The notes beneath the pieces were generated by a model. It was not told the DNA's origin. It worked only from the letters and a program-made list of their open reading frames with translations, and did not search any database. The translations under genes and the position numbers were made by a program. From Plasmodium relictum (taxonomy: Eukaryota; Apicomplexa; Aconoidasida; Haemosporida; Plasmodiidae), in contig NC_041679.1 in assembly GCF_900005765.1 (NCBI RefSeq), forward strand, positions 248,001 through 312,000: DNA of 64,000 nucleotides, in the 5' to 3' direction. Below, piece after piece: positions 23,477 through 36,400 of the stretch (position 1 is the stretch's first letter; every line of letters starts with the position of its first letter).

Positions 23477-25837
23477 ATGAATAGTAAATCAGAAATCTTA
23501 AATAATAAAATAGAAAACTTAAACAAACAATATAATATTAAGAAAAATAATAATAAAAGATTTCAAGAATATAATCATTTTATAAATAAAAAGATTAAGA
23601 ATATTTTAAATAATAAATACCGAATAAGTGAAAATTGTAATGCAAGTACATTAAAAAATCAATCATTTCACCAAAAAAATTTGATAAAATCTTTATCACT
23701 AATGGATAATAAAGAAAGAGAAAAAAAAAGCTTTTTGAAAAATTGGAATATTAATTATTTATCAAATAATTTTAATAATTTTATGAAAAATAACGATAAT
23801 AACAACATTAATAAAAATGCTAATTTCGATGATTATAAAATAAATGATTTTGATAATAATAATTTAACAAATGAAAAAGAAATAAATTCATCAAATATAA
23901 ATGTTAGTAAAAATTTATCATTTAATTATTTCAATAGAGAATCAAATAACGGTCAAAATTTGAAGAATTCAAATAATTCAACAAATAATTCTTATACAAA
24001 TAATAAACCTTCATCATATTTAGATTTTTGTGATTCTTGGAATAAATTTAAGTTTAAGAATATAAGTACAAATTTAAGTAATAAAATGAAATGTAATGGT
24101 AATAATGACGTGAAAGATAAGAACAACGAAAATAATAACCAAGGAAATAATCAAAACAATAATAATAACAACAGTGATAATAATAATAATAATAGTAATC
24201 ATAATAATAATAATAGTAATCATAATAATAATAATAATAGTAATAATCATAATAACAATAATAATAATAATAATAATAATGATGATGATAATAATAACAA
24301 TAATTTTTATAAGACGAATATATCATCTTCTTCCTCGTCTTCATCTCTTTCTTCATCGTCCATTTCTTCTTTTCTTTCATCAGATCCTTTTTCAGCTAAT
24401 AATCCGAAAATAAGACATAAATGCAAAAAAAAAAATAAAAATATTCGCAATAATTTTACAAATAATAGTAACAATAATAATAGAAGAAATGGTAATAATA
24501 ACAATAATAGCATGCATAATAGCAGTATTAATAATAATGATAATAATAATAATAATGATGTTAATACTGATAACATAAATAATCTAAATTTAAGAAATGA
24601 AAATGAAAATAATGAATATTATAATATAAATACTGGAGAAAATAATATAAATTCTTCAAGTAATTTAATAAATAACTCTCATATATTATCTAATAATCAA
24701 AATGATATAAATGCTAATTTAAATGATGCTAATAATAATAATAATAACACAAATAACTGTGAAACTAATAGTAGTTCGAATTACAATTTTCTTAATAAAA
24801 ATTCAGGTAACAAAAGAAATTATGCATCTAACAGTAATTGGGATTATAATGAAACAAGTAAGAATATCAATTATTACATACATGATGAAAATACAAATTC
24901 ATTAAATAGTAACAAAAATAGTATGAATAATGAAAATCATAATAAGCAAATTAAAAAAGGAAAGGATGCTAAAGAGAACAATGATAATAAAAAGAATGAA
25001 CAAGAAAAAAAAAATACAAATATAAATATGGAAATGTTAAATCCTGAAGAAAGGAAAAGAGAAGCTGAAAAATATAAAGTATTAGGTAACCAAAGTTATA
25101 AATTAGGTTATTTTGAATCAGCCATTGATTATTATACAAAAGCAATCCAATACGATAATACCAATCACGTTTATTACACTAATAGAGCATTGTGTTATAA
25201 AAAACAAAAATTATGGAAACTGGCTAATATTGATGCAAGACAAGCATTAAATTTAGAAGAAGAATCAGTCAAAGCTCATTTCATCCTAGGATTAACACTA
25301 TTACATTTAAATAGCTTAGAAGAAGGTTTAAAAAAATTAACTAAAGCTAAAACATTATCAAGTTATTTAAAGGATTCTAATGAAAGTGAAATAAATAGAT
25401 ATATTTTACAAGCTAAAAAATTAATATATCTACGTGATGAACAAAATAAGCAGTTAACATATACAGAATTACAATCATTTTTAATAGATAAAATTAATTT
25501 ATTAAATCAAATTGGGTATATAACTCAAGATGAAAAAAATTTAAGAATTCAACAAACAGAAAGTTTATTTAAAGAAATATTAGAATCTTTTCAAAAAAAA
25601 CAAATACCTGATTATTTATGTTGTAAAATATCAATGTGCTTAATGAATGAGCCTGTCATAACTCCTAGTGGAATGACTTATGATAAAATATTCTTACATG
25701 AACATGTCAAACATAATGGTTCTTTTGATCCAGTTAGTCGAGAACAATTTTCGATTCGTGAAGTAATCCCAAATTATGCTATTAAAGAAGCTACCGAACA
25801 TTTTTTAAAAACAAATCCATGGGCTTTTGAAGAATAA
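23477..25837 (+). CDS. CHIP: CHIP-type E3 ubiquitin ligase (TPR + U-box)
   Basis: A single exon encodes 786 residues. Residues 1 to about 510 are dominated by Asn, with poly-Asn runs from about residue 215 to 275 and a poly-Ser block after it. The conserved part starts near residue 520: three TPR motifs at about 525-630 (YKVLGNQSYKLGYFESAIDY, HVYYTNRALCYKK, KAHFILGLTLL), a helical linker, and a U-box at about 709-780 (IPDYLCCKISMCLMNEPVIT, ending NPWAFEE). CHIP/STUB1 docks on the C-terminal EEVD of Hsp70 and Hsp90 through the TPRs and ubiquitinates their clients. Animal CHIP is about 300 residues, so the Asn-rich prefix roughly doubles it. The HSP90 gene of this window ends in MEEVD, a possible ligand. 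Identity is secure; the role of the prefix is unknown. Confidence 0.93.
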   Translation: MNSKSEILNNKIENLNKQYNIKKNNNKRFQEYNHFINKKIKNILNNKYRISENCNASTLKNQSFHQKNLIKSLSLMDNKEREKKSFLKNWNINYLSNNFNNFMKNNDNNNINKNANFDDYKINDFDNNNLTNEKEINSSNINVSKNLSFNYFNRESNNGQNLKNSNNSTNNSYTNNKPSSYLDFCDSWNKFKFKNISTNLSNKMKCNGNNDVKDKNNENNNQGNNQNNNNNNSDNNNNNSNHNNNNSNHNNNNNSNNHNNNNNNNNNNDDDNNNNNFYKTNISSSSSSSSLSSSSISSFLSSDPFSANNPKIRHKCKKKNKNIRNNFTNNSNNNNRRNGNNNNNSMHNSSINNNDNNNNNDVNTDNINNLNLRNENENNEYYNINTGENNINSSSNLINNSHILSNNQNDINANLNDANNNNNNTNNCETNSSSNYNFLNKNSGNKRNYASNSNWDYNETSKNINYYIHDENTNSLNSNKNSMNNENHNKQIKKGKDAKENNDNKKNEQEKKNTNINMEMLNPEERKREAEKYKVLGNQSYKLGYFESAIDYYTKAIQYDNTNHVYYTNRALCYKKQKLWKLANIDARQALNLEEESVKAHFILGLTLLHLNSLEEGLKKLTKAKTLSSYLKDSNESEINRYILQAKKLIYLRDEQNKQLTYTELQSFLIDKINLLNQIGYITQDEKNLRIQQTESLFKEILESFQKKQIPDYLCCKISMCLMNEPVITPSGMTYDKIFLHEHVKHNGSFDPVSREQFSIREVIPNYAIKEATEHFLKTNPWAFEE
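24120..24305 (+). repeat. AAT/AAC trinucleotide repeat coding poly-Asn
   Basis: Within the CHIP reading frame this block is almost entirely AAT and AAC codons, broken by Ser, His and Asp codons and ending in GAT repeats. Length variation between isolates is likely. It also explains the shadow open frames on both strands here. Confidence 0.85.
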
Positions 25838-27044
25838 AACGTATATATATATATATACATTTTTTTTTTTTTATCTTTCATTTATTTTGTAGTTTTGAAA
25901 CAAAAATAAAAAGAATTTTAAATATGGCAATTCATTTTAAAATATTATTTATATTTTATTATTATTTTTTTTTTTTTATTTTATTTAATCTTTTTTATAA
26001 TATTATGTTCATATTTTTATAACACAAAATTATATAAAATTTTTCTTTATGTATTGATATTTTTATATTTTTACAATTTTCAAATAAAATTATGTTGAGG
26101 AAAAGAAAAAAATTTGTATGCATATATATATATATAATTTCTTTTTCTTTTTCTTTTTCTTAACTTTAATGATTTTGAAATTCAAATTAGAACTTGTGAT
26201 AAATTTTATGTAATTGATGAAAATAGAAAAAAATACTATAAATAGTTCGGGTCATGTTTATAAATATAAAACACAATGGTAGGTATATACTCTCATTATC
26301 TTTGAAAAAATCATAATATACATTATAAAAAAAGTTTAAGAATAGACTTGTTTAAATGAAAAATATATAAGTATTTAAACTATTCATTCATATCTTTCTC
26401 TGTAGATAAATTTGTATAAATAATACAGAAATATGCTATCAATTTTTATATTTTCTTATTTTTTTTAAAGACTTTTTTTTTTTTTGAATAAAAATTAAAA
26501 ATATTCTGTAATATATAATTCAAAAATAAAATTAAAAATATTATCTATAAAAGTGATATTTAAAATAAAAATTATTTTTATTTATACTATAAGATATATA
26601 TCATATATTCTTCTATCCTAATATTAAATAAGGATTTTTACCCTTTATTTTTTTTTTTTCTTCTATTTTATCAAAAGAATATGTTATTTATTTAGTATTT
26701 TTATATATGCATAACAATATTAATTTTTTTTTTTTTTAATTTATTCTTTGTAGATACGTAATTTATGTTATAATAATATTTTACGAATTTTAAAAAAAAT
26801 ACTAGCAGAGTTAATAGTTTCATTCATTTTATAATTGAATCAAAAAAAAAAAAAAAAAAAAAAAAATAGATAAAAATAAAAATAAAAAAATGAATAATAA
26901 ATAAATGTAAAAAATAAAAATCTTTAACACAAAAAAAAGATGTATAAGTTTTTATGTTAAAAAAAAAAAGAAAAAAAAACTAAGAATTCAGCTTAATGAA
27001 AATAAAAGATATTTTTTTTCTGTATATTGAGATGAGAAATTATA
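25838..27044. other. Intergenic region CHIP to RAP-domain gene
   Basis: AT-rich sequence with a TTTTTC repeat near 26143-26161 and a poly-A block near 26842-26866. It holds the 3' end of CHIP and the promoter of the next gene. No gene seen. Confidence 0.55.
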
Positions 27045-30000
27045 ATGATTTTTTTCTTTAATATTCTTTTGCTAATAATTAACTTTACACATATTACAGG
27101 AATTTTAATTTCAAACTTGAATGATGTCCATTCAATTGGTATTAAAGGTGTTTTTAAACCAAATTATGAATTTTCAGATTTCTTATTTATAAGCAAAAAG
27201 TTTCAAAATAGAAATATATTACTATTCCATCAAAATGTCAAAAACCATAGTTTTATAAGAAAAAAAAACAATTATTATTTCTATTTAAAAAAAAAAAATA
27301 GAAATTATAATAGTAGAATTGTATTTCTTGAAGTATTTAATAAAAGAAATTGTTTTATAAAACCTATATATGTAAAATTTACAGAGAATAAAATACCATT
27401 AAAAAAAAAAGATACTCATTTATTGCATTTAAAAAATAGTAACGATATAAATTTACAAGAAGATAGTATTGATAATGAAATTTATTCGGAAAAAGATGAA
27501 AATTGTGATGAAAGTTATGAAAATGGAGAAAATGACAACTATAACTCAAAAAAATTAGATAATAATAATAATCACTTAGATAATAATAGCGATTATTTAT
27601 ATAAGAGTAGAGAGTATGATTTAGTGAATGAATACATATTATTAAAAAAAAATAGCAAAAGTATAAAAGAATTAATGGACGAAGAAAAATGGGTTTTCCC
27701 AAAAGAAAATTTAAATATGATAAGAAAAAGAACTGATAAAAAAATAAATTGGAATTATATACTAAAAAAAAATAATGAATTACTTAATGATAATATTGAC
27801 AAAATATATAATAATATATATAAAAAGGATAACATAGATGATATATTCTTTGTTTTTGATACATATCCTTATAATTATTTAAATGTTACGATGAGTGTCT
27901 TTTCTCTTTACAAGTTCGCTAGTAGTTATTTGTATGAAAAAAAACTAAAAGTTAGTATGATATATGAAAAAAAAAAAGATTTTTTTAACAATATAAAAAA
28001 TGAAAATTTATCAAATGATAATTTTCTTTCTATGGAAAGTCAAGATGAAGAGGATGATAGTAACATATTAAAAATAAAAGAAGAAAGAAAAAGATTAAAT
28101 TATATTATAAAAAATAGAAATTTTCAAAGAGTTGTAGGATCTATTAATAAACACTTAAAAATAATTTATAAAATATTCACAAGTAATGAAAAATTAACAT
28201 CTTATGAAAAAAATAAAAAAGTATACCAATTTATTCCATATATAAATATTAAAGACATTATTACTATTTTAAAATCTTTTTATATCTTAAAATATGATCA
28301 TGTTAATATATTTAAGTATATATATTTTTATATTGTTTTTTTTATTGATAAATTTGATATCTTTAATTTATGTGAAGCAGTTTATTTGTGTATTTTAAAA
28401 AAAATATACATTAAATCACTATTTCTAAATTTCTCTAAATATTTGCTGAAATATCTTCAAAAAAATAATGAACATTTTATGCATAAAGAAATAAACTGTA
28501 ATAATGATTATGAAAAGAAAATCACTGCTACAAATGAGTATAATGATAAAGAAAAAACTACTGATCATAATAATGAAGAAGAACATATTTATAATTATTC
28601 CAAGGAAAATAATAAAAATAACAATGATAACATTAATAATAACGAAGAATACAAGAGTAACAATGATAACAGAAAAGGAGTTAAAACTGAAAGTAAATAT
28701 AATGGTGAAACATTTAAAAATAATGAAATTGATGTTTATAATAATAATAATAATAATGATATCGATAAGAAAAGGAATAAAGATAATTTAATTATTAATA
28801 AAGGAGTTCCTAATAAAATTAAAATAAATGAAAGTATAATATCCTTGTATGAAGATATAAATATTAACAACTTTTACAATAATATGGAAAAAATTTTAAA
28901 AAAAAAAAATGATGAATCTAACTATAATTTATTACCATTTCATTTAAAACAATTTGATTATTCTATTTATCATTCAGCAAATTATTCTAATTTAAATAAT
29001 TCTTTAGATAATTTACAACAAAATAACAAAAATGAAGAAATGGAAAAATTTTCAGCAGAAGATAATAGAAAAGATAAAATAAATTTCATTGAAAATAAGC
29101 TAATTAAAAAAAGTTTAAATGATGAAAATAATAAATATACCAAAATAAATTTCTATGTTTACGTTTTACATATTTTGTCAAAGTTTCCATATACAAATTT
29201 AAAGATTCTAAATATAATTATTTCAGAAATTATGAAAAATGTAAATGATTTAACTTTAGAAGAATTGATTTTATCCTTTTATAGCATTGCTGAATTAGAA
29301 TATGATTGTTTTAAATTACAAAACCTTATATATATATTAATTTTTAAAAATCTTCATTTATTAAATTATAGAAACAAAGGTTTGATATTAAAATTAATAA
29401 AATCTTTATATTTAACAAATAACTTAAATCCTATTATTGATGAAAATGTCATAAAAGAGGAATCAGATAATGGACAGAAATTTGAAAGAAATATGAAGAT
29501 TCAAGAAAATGAAAATTTCTTAAGCTATTCCAAAAATAGCAATATTGAAAACGTAAAAATTTTAATGATTAATTTTATTTCTAAAATGATATTAAAAAAT
29601 ATAAATAATTATACACCAATAGAGTTAGTAGATATAATTCGATATATGTCAGCTTTAAATTTTATAAATAAAGAGTTATTTAATTTTGTTTATAATTTAC
29701 CATTTTTTAAGAATTTAAACGAAGACGTATTAAATATATATAAAAATAATATATATTTTAACAATTCTTATTATGCTTATACAAAAGATAATACTATTAA
29801 TACACCTATTGAAATTATGTTATGTAAATTATATCAGTCATATCTTTCATATAATATATACATTAATAATTCTTTTGAGAATAATTTAAATGAAGAATTA
29901 ATTAAAAAAATTTATAAAAAAAATAATGAACACAAATCTTTTCATTTTGACACTAAAATTATACAATTATTGAAAAATATTTATTTAAATAATATGCAAA

Positions 30001-30618
30001 TTTCTTCATATAATTCTTCTTCTTTACACTATGAGATAGCTGATATTATTCAAAAAGATTTTAAAATTCCATGTCATGTTGAATATAAAGCATCTAATGG
30101 AATTTTAATAGATATTGCTATATTGTATGAAGATTTTAAAAAAATTGACAAAGATTTTCCTTTTTTTAAAAACATAGCTATAGAAATAAATGGTCCCTTT
30201 CATTATAAAACAAGATCTTTAGATAACAACATACCGCTACTGAATACAAAAACAATTTTTAAAAAAAGGTTATAAAAAAAGTAAAAAAATAAAAAATAAT
30301 TTTTGTATTTCAAATATTTTTCGTAAATTAACCATATATTAACATTTTTTTCTTTTGAAATTTTCAGATTATTAGAAAATGATAATTGGCAAGTCATTTC
30401 GTTTCCATTTTGGGAAATTAAACCATGGTATTTATAATTCATTAAATATATAGACATATAAATATACTGAGATATGTAAATGTATAACTAAAAAATATTT
30501 CATTTTTTTTTTTTTTAATGATTTTTAATTTTTTATTTACAGGTTTAGTAAAATAAGAAAGGAAAAATACATTTTAAAGATGCTACCTGAAAAACTGAAA
30601 AGCTTTTTTAATAATTAA
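27045..30618 (+). CDS. RAP-domain protein, putative organellar RNA-binding factor
   Basis: There are three exons, 27045-30268, 30368-30427 and 30543-30618, giving 1119 residues. The N-terminus is hydrophobic (IFFFNILLLIINFTHITGI), then turns Lys/Asn-rich (about residues 66-85), which is compatible with a bipartite apicoplast leader. The middle is Asn/Asp/Lys low complexity between helical-repeat segments around 380-460 and 690-950 (for example LSFYSIAELEYD). The RAP domain occupies about 1020-1110 and is split by both introns. It contains IAIEINGPFHY and NDNWQVISFPFWEI, with a terminal WFSKIRKEKY, matching the restriction-endonuclease-like RAP fold. Known RAP proteins act on organellar RNA, often rRNA, in mitochondria or plastids. 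The expanded RAP family is typical of apicomplexans. Which organelle is served here is inference only. Confidence 0.85.
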
Positions 30619-31553
30619 AAATTATTTTTATTTTTGAAATTTTTTTTTCTCTCTTTTTTTTTTGTTATATTTTAATTTTTTCTAAATTTTTCTTATATAT
30701 TCCTTTTTTTTTTTTTTTTTTTTTTAAATGTATCTGAGTTCATTATATCTTATTTCAATATTTTATCAACAAAATTATCATAATTAAAAAATTTTTTGTT
30801 TATTTTGATTTAAATACATTTTCATTTTTGTTCAAAAAACTAAAATGTTACTTATTTAACAAAAAAAAAAAAAATTAATAATAATATTATTCAAATGTAT
30901 AGGTTTATTTTTTAAAGTTGTCAGTTATTTCATTTTATTCTATTATTTTATTTTTTTCTTTTTTATTACATAATAGTAATGCTAAATTAAATAAGAAAAT
31001 ATGTTTTCTCTTTTTTTTTCCTTTTCAACTATATATAATCGTATAATTTTCATTATATATAATATACAAGATATAATTTTTATTGAGATAAAAAAAAAAA
31101 AATTATTAGATGCACATATAAGAAAAAAATATAGTTGACATATAAAAATTTTATCCTCGTAAAAAAAAAAAAAAAATACAATTAGCATAAATAAAAAAAA
31201 ATAAAATTTATATGAAAAAATTATTTTAATATAAATTTTTTAGAAATACTTTGTACCGTTATTTCAGTAAATTTTTTAATGTTTTTTAAAAATAATATTG
31301 TTTCTTTATCAAGCAAAATTATAAGAAGAATTTATTTTTTATTTTTTATTTTTACTAATTTTATAAAATTTTTTTTGTAACATGATAAAAAAAATTATTT
31401 TTTAATAATAAAAAATAAAAAATGATGTAACTTTTTTTAAAATCATTACATTTTAAATTTGCTTATGATAGAAAAATAATACATAATAAGATCTTTTATT
31501 TTTTTCTTTTTATTTTTCTTTTCATTTTATTTTTTTTTTTTATTGCTGAAAAA
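30619..31553. other. Intergenic region RAP-domain gene to NSA2
   Basis: Poly-T and poly-A rich, with no coding frame of normal composition. It carries the RAP gene 3' end and NSA2 promoter. Confidence 0.55.
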
Positions 31554-32333
31554 ATGCCACAAAACGATTATATTGAATTACATAGAAAAAGATATGGTTA
31601 TCGATTTGATTATTTTGAGAAGTTAAGAAAAAAAGAAGCAAGAAAAGTACATAAAGAGTCTTTGAAAGCTAAAAAATTAAGAGGAATAAAAGCTAAAATT
31701 TATAATAAAAAGAAATATGCAGAAAAAATTAATCTCAAAAAAACTATTAAATCACATGAACTAAAAGATGCTAAAAATGTTGAAAAAATTCGTGATGAAA
31801 ATGGTTTACCTTCATATTTATTAGATAGAAATCAAATAAAACATACTCAAATTTTAACTAATTTAATTAAACAAAAAAGAAAAAATAAAGCAGGAAAATG
31901 GCAACTGCCTGTACCAAAAATACAAGCATTAAATGAAGCTGAAATGCTAAGAGTAGTAAAATCAGGAAAAAGAAGAAGAAAAACTTGGAAAAGATTAATT
32001 GATAAAATATCATTTGTTGGTAATGATTTTACTAGAAAAAATCCCAAGTTTGAAAGATATATAAGACCAAGTAGTTTACGATTTAAAAAAGCTAATGTTT
32101 ATCATAGTGAATTAAAAGCAACATTCTCCCTAGATATAATTAGTGTTAAAGTTAATCCTCAATCAAATTTATACACTAATTTAGGTATTATAACAAAAGG
32201 AACAATCATAGAAGTTAATGTAAGTGAATTAGGTTTAGTAACACAATCAGGAAAAGTAATATGGGCAAAGTTTGCACAAGTTACTAATAATCCTGAACTG
32301 GATGGCTGCATAAATGCTTCTCTTCTTGTGTAA
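31554..32333 (+). CDS. NSA2: Ribosome biogenesis protein NSA2
   Basis: A single exon encodes 259 residues, the same length as yeast and human NSA2 (about 260). The protein is conserved from end to end: [20 protein letters not shown] at the start, a basic helical N-terminal half, [12 protein letters not shown] near 115, [19 protein letters not shown] near 155, and the S8e-like beta barrel ending [20 protein letters not shown] and [18 protein letters not shown]2 is a nucleolar assembly factor of pre-60S particles, needed for 27S pre-rRNA processing. The fold is related to eS8, so it may be annotated elsewhere as a ribosomal protein S8e-family member. It lacks the low-complexity inserts seen in most neighbours, a sign of strong constraint. 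Confidence 0.97.
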   Translation: MPQNDYIELHRKRYGYRFDYFEKLRKKEARKVHKESLKAKKLRGIKAKIYNKKKYAEKINLKKTIKSHELKDAKNVEKIRDENGLPSYLLDRNQIKHTQILTNLIKQKRKNKAGKWQLPVPKIQALNEAEMLRVVKSGKRRRKTWKRLIDKISFVGNDFTRKNPKFERYIRPSSLRFKKANVYHSELKATFSLDIISVKVNPQSNLYTNLGIITKGTIIEVNVSELGLVTQSGKVIWAKFAQVTNNPELDGCINASLLV

Positions 32334-33078
32334 ACTTTTTTTTTTTTTTATTCTCTATCTGCATACTCATTTTCTTTTTTTTTTTTTTACATATTTATGT
32401 ATATCTTATAGAATATTTTCAATGGTATATCAATTTGTATATACATTTTTTTTCTTGTTAATCTTTTATTTTTTTTAATTAAAGAATTTTATTGATATAT
32501 ACTAGTTTATTTTCTATATTTGAATTTTTTTTATTTGAGTAATTATTTTTAAACTTTTTTTACTAAACTATCATAACATATTTGAATAACTAAAAATATT
32601 TTCTTTCATATTATTTATCTATTTTTTTATATACAATAGTTAAATAACTCTATTTGAAAAAGATATTTACCAAAAAAAAAAAAAAAAAAAAAAATAAATT
32701 CCTTAAATACTATTATTGCATTAATATGACTTAAGAAAAAAATATATAAATTTAAATTTATTTTATCTTTTACTTTATTTTTAATTAAAAATATAATATA
32801 TTACTTATTTTTACTTTTTTTAAATCTTTTTAATTTTTTATATATTTTTAAAATATTTCTATATATGTATACATATATATACATATATATATTTTCTTAC
32901 AGTAAAATATATAGTATAATATAGCTAAAATAATTCATAATATTTTTAAAATCCCATGAGTGAAAAAAATTTATGTTTTATTAAATAATTAAGAACTTCT
33001 TTCATTTATATCTTTATGCTTAATAATATTTTTCTTATAGTATATTCAAATTTTCCTTTATAAATATGTATATATAAA
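32334..33078. other. Intergenic region NSA2 to TBCE-like
   Basis: AT-rich, with a poly-A run at about 32671-32694 and TA blocks near 32865-32890. No gene seen. Confidence 0.55.
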
Positions 33079-35833
33079 ATGGAAGATTTGTTTAATAATA
33101 AGAAAGAATTATTTATTGGTAAGAGAATTTTTACATGTGATTTTACTGTAGAATTAGATAATAAAAAAAAAGAAGACAGCAATGCTACTGAAGAAGAAAA
33201 AAATTGCAATTATGATAAATTAAGTGATCATAAAAAATTAATACAGGATGAATCAGATGAAGACGATGCTGATAATAATTTGAAAATGTATTTACTTAAT
33301 CAAGATATTAAAATAAAAATAGGTACAATTAGATATATAGGAAACCTAAATAATCAATTTCCTAATAAAATATTTTACGGAATTGAGTGGAATAAAAATT
33401 CAAGTGGAAAAAACTTAGGTAATTACAAAGATCAATATTATTTTTTACCTAGAAATTTTCTAAAAAAAGAAAAAACCAAATTATATTATAATCAGTTAAA
33501 TTTTACTACTACTACTAATAATAATACTATTAATAAACATGATGAAGAATTTTTAAATAATTATAAAAATTTATCACCATGTTCATTTTTATCAATTGAA
33601 AATATTTATGTGGGAATTACATTTGTCCAAGCCTTAACATTTAGATATAATTATTTTCCTGAATTAGATTTATCTATTGAAGATTATTTAACAAAAAAAA
33701 AAAAAAAGGTTATTTTTTCAGGTGAAAAAAAGATTATGAATTACTTTAAGAATTATTCACAACTAGAAAATATAACATTAAATAAATATTTAATTTACGA
33801 ATGTGGAATTACTAATAATTTATTTTTTAATAATTTACAAAGTCTATCGTTATCCGGTAATCTTTTTAGTAATTGGATTGATATTTTTAAAATAATTAGC
33901 TTTGCAAGCAAATTATCTTATATTAATTTATCAGATAATAAATTCATAAAGATTTCCTTAGATTCTATTTTTGTCAAAAATATATCAAATAATAATAATA
34001 ATAATAATGATGATGATAATGATTTAATTTATTTTAAACAAATAAAAGAATTATGTTTAGATAATACTCTAATTGAATGGGATGACGTTTTAGCTTTATC
34101 ATTTATCTTTCCAAATTTAGAAGTTTTAAGCTTAAAAAGGAATTATATAACAAATATAAAAATAAAAAACTTAAAAATAACTAGAAACTGTATAATATAC
34201 AAATACATAACTAACGAAAAATATAATATATTATTTAATATTAATAAGAAGGATGATTACTATGAAATATTAAACGATTTAAATGAAAATATAAATGATA
34301 GAAATTTTAATTCTGAAGAAAAAAGGCACGATTTTATTTATTTAAATAAAAGTATTTCTAATATGGATAATGTTAGTCAATTAAAGAAAAAAAATTTTTA
34401 TGAAAGTAAAAATGTAAAAGAAAATAACAAAGTTGAAATGAATAATAAAAATGATTTGAATGTAACAAACGAAAAATGCGATGATAAAAATTATTTAAAT
34501 TATAATAACAATAATAATAATATGAATTTCCTCAATAGTAATGAAAATGTATTTTGTTATAGCACTGAGTTTTTTAGAAATTTAAGAAAAATCGTACTTA
34601 ATGATAATTATTTATATGATTACGAAGAATTATTTTATTTTGTTTACAAAATAAATTCTATTCAATCGGTATTTTTAAATGATAATAAATATAGTGATAA
34701 TAATAAATTAATAGATATAGTATATAGTTTATGCCTGGAGGAAAATAATAAAATGGAATTTAATAATTTAGATAAGTTTGAATTTATTAATACAAAATTT
34801 AATAATATAAAGGAGTTTTTATTTGATAATAATGAAATAAAAAATTATGAAACTTTAAGAGATTTATTTTATATTTTTTATGATTTAGAAATATTAAAAA
34901 TTCAAAATAAAAATAATTTTAAAGAAAAAAAAAATTTGAGATATATCTTTATATCTATTTTACCTAAGTTAAAAGTTTTAAATCATAGTTGTATAAATAA
35001 AAATGAAAGAATAAACTCTGAGAGATTTTTTATATCTTTATATCAAAAAGATCCAATAGTAAAAATATTTAATGCAATGGTATTAAATAATAGGCATAGT
35101 GATAGATTAGAACAAATACATTATGAAGCAAATGAAGGTAGACAAATGAAATTAATTTTAATATATATTTAAAAATTTGTAATAAGAATACATACTATTT
35201 TTACATTTTTTATATTTCCTAAAAATATATAAGATTCTTTAAATTCATTTTAATTATATTTCGTTTTTTCAAAATAAAAAATTTATATAAAATTCTTCAT
35301 GCATTTATTCATTTTTTTTTTTTTTTTTTCATATAGGTGATATTAATACTGAAAAGAAAAAATGTATACAAAATAATTTAATTAGCATAACAATAATTCC
35401 TGAATTTCTAAATTCTCAAAAATATAATATTATAAAAAAAAAAGTTAATAAGTATATGAGTATAAAAGATTTAAAATATTTATGTTCAAGATTATATTCA
35501 ATTCCTTTGTCAGAATTAAGATTATTTTATACCGATGAGGTAAATTAAAAATATAAACAAAAATAAGAAATAAAAAAATAAAAAAATTGTGTATATGTAG
35601 ACTTTAACATACAATCATTAAAAGTTCTAATTAGAAATTCATTAGTATTAATATTATTATTACTTTATTTCTATTTTTATTGCTATTTATATTATTATTC
35701 TTTTTTATTTCTTATTTATTTTTTTTTTTTTTAGAATTCCCCTTTATGTATAGAAATTTTTGATACAAATGCAAGTCTTTATACATATGGAATAGATAAC
35801 GATTCTAAAATAAAAGTAAAAATGGAAGAATAA
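33079..35833 (+). CDS. TBCE: Tubulin-folding cofactor E-like protein (CAP-Gly, LRR, ubiquitin-like)
   Basis: The gene has three exons, 33079-35137, 35337-35539 and 35735-35833, giving 786 residues. A CAP-Gly domain lies at about 78-125 (IGTIRYIG, then FYGIEW and GKNLGNYKDQYYF). The canonical GKNDG ligand loop reads GKNLG. Leucine-rich repeats occupy about 235-680 (for example LQSLSLSGNLFSNW, KLSYINLSDNKF, LEVLSLKRNYI, LRKIVLNDNYL, LEILKIQNKNNF), broken by an Asn/Lys insert. The last two exons encode a ubiquitin-like domain (about 690-786) ending in a YGIDNDSKIKVKMEE segment. This three-part order is that of TBCE, which releases and assembles alpha-tubulin with the other cofactors in the cytosol. 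All exon phases join cleanly. A general CAP-Gly cytoskeleton protein is the alternative, but the LRR-UBL combination favours TBCE. Confidence 0.85.
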
Positions 35834-36337
35834 CATTTGAAGTAACTTCTTATTAAAATTTCAAATTATTAAAAAAAAAAAATAAATATGCTTAAAAATT
35901 TTATTTAATACTATTCTATTACTTGTATATATGTTATAATATTTTTTTTTGTATTTTATAATATTTTTATTTATAAACATTAATTCGACTTTTTTTATTA
36001 AATTCTTTTATATATCCCATTTACGTAAGATTAATTTTTTTTTTTTTTTTTTTTTTGCTATTTCAAAGAATTAATAAAATAATGAAAATAAAGCATTTGT
36101 AATAATTATAGAAATTTGTCATCTAGTTTTCATTTTAGTTATGTTACTTTTTTATACACATAATTAAATCTAATGTACCCTTTTTAAATATTAAAAATTA
36201 TAAAAAAAAATGCCTTTTTTTTATTTTTCTAATTAAAAATTTTTATTTCATTCATTTATTTTTTTATTAAATTATAATTTCAAATACAACAATTTAAGCA
36301 CATATATTTACAAGTAGTATTGGAATTAAATAAATAA

Positions 36338-36400
<63 letters not shown>

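Noticed and set aside
24054-24576. Open frames of poly-Tyr, poly-Ile or poly-Leu
   Set aside because: They are frame-shifted or antisense readings of the AAT/AAC repeat in CHIP.
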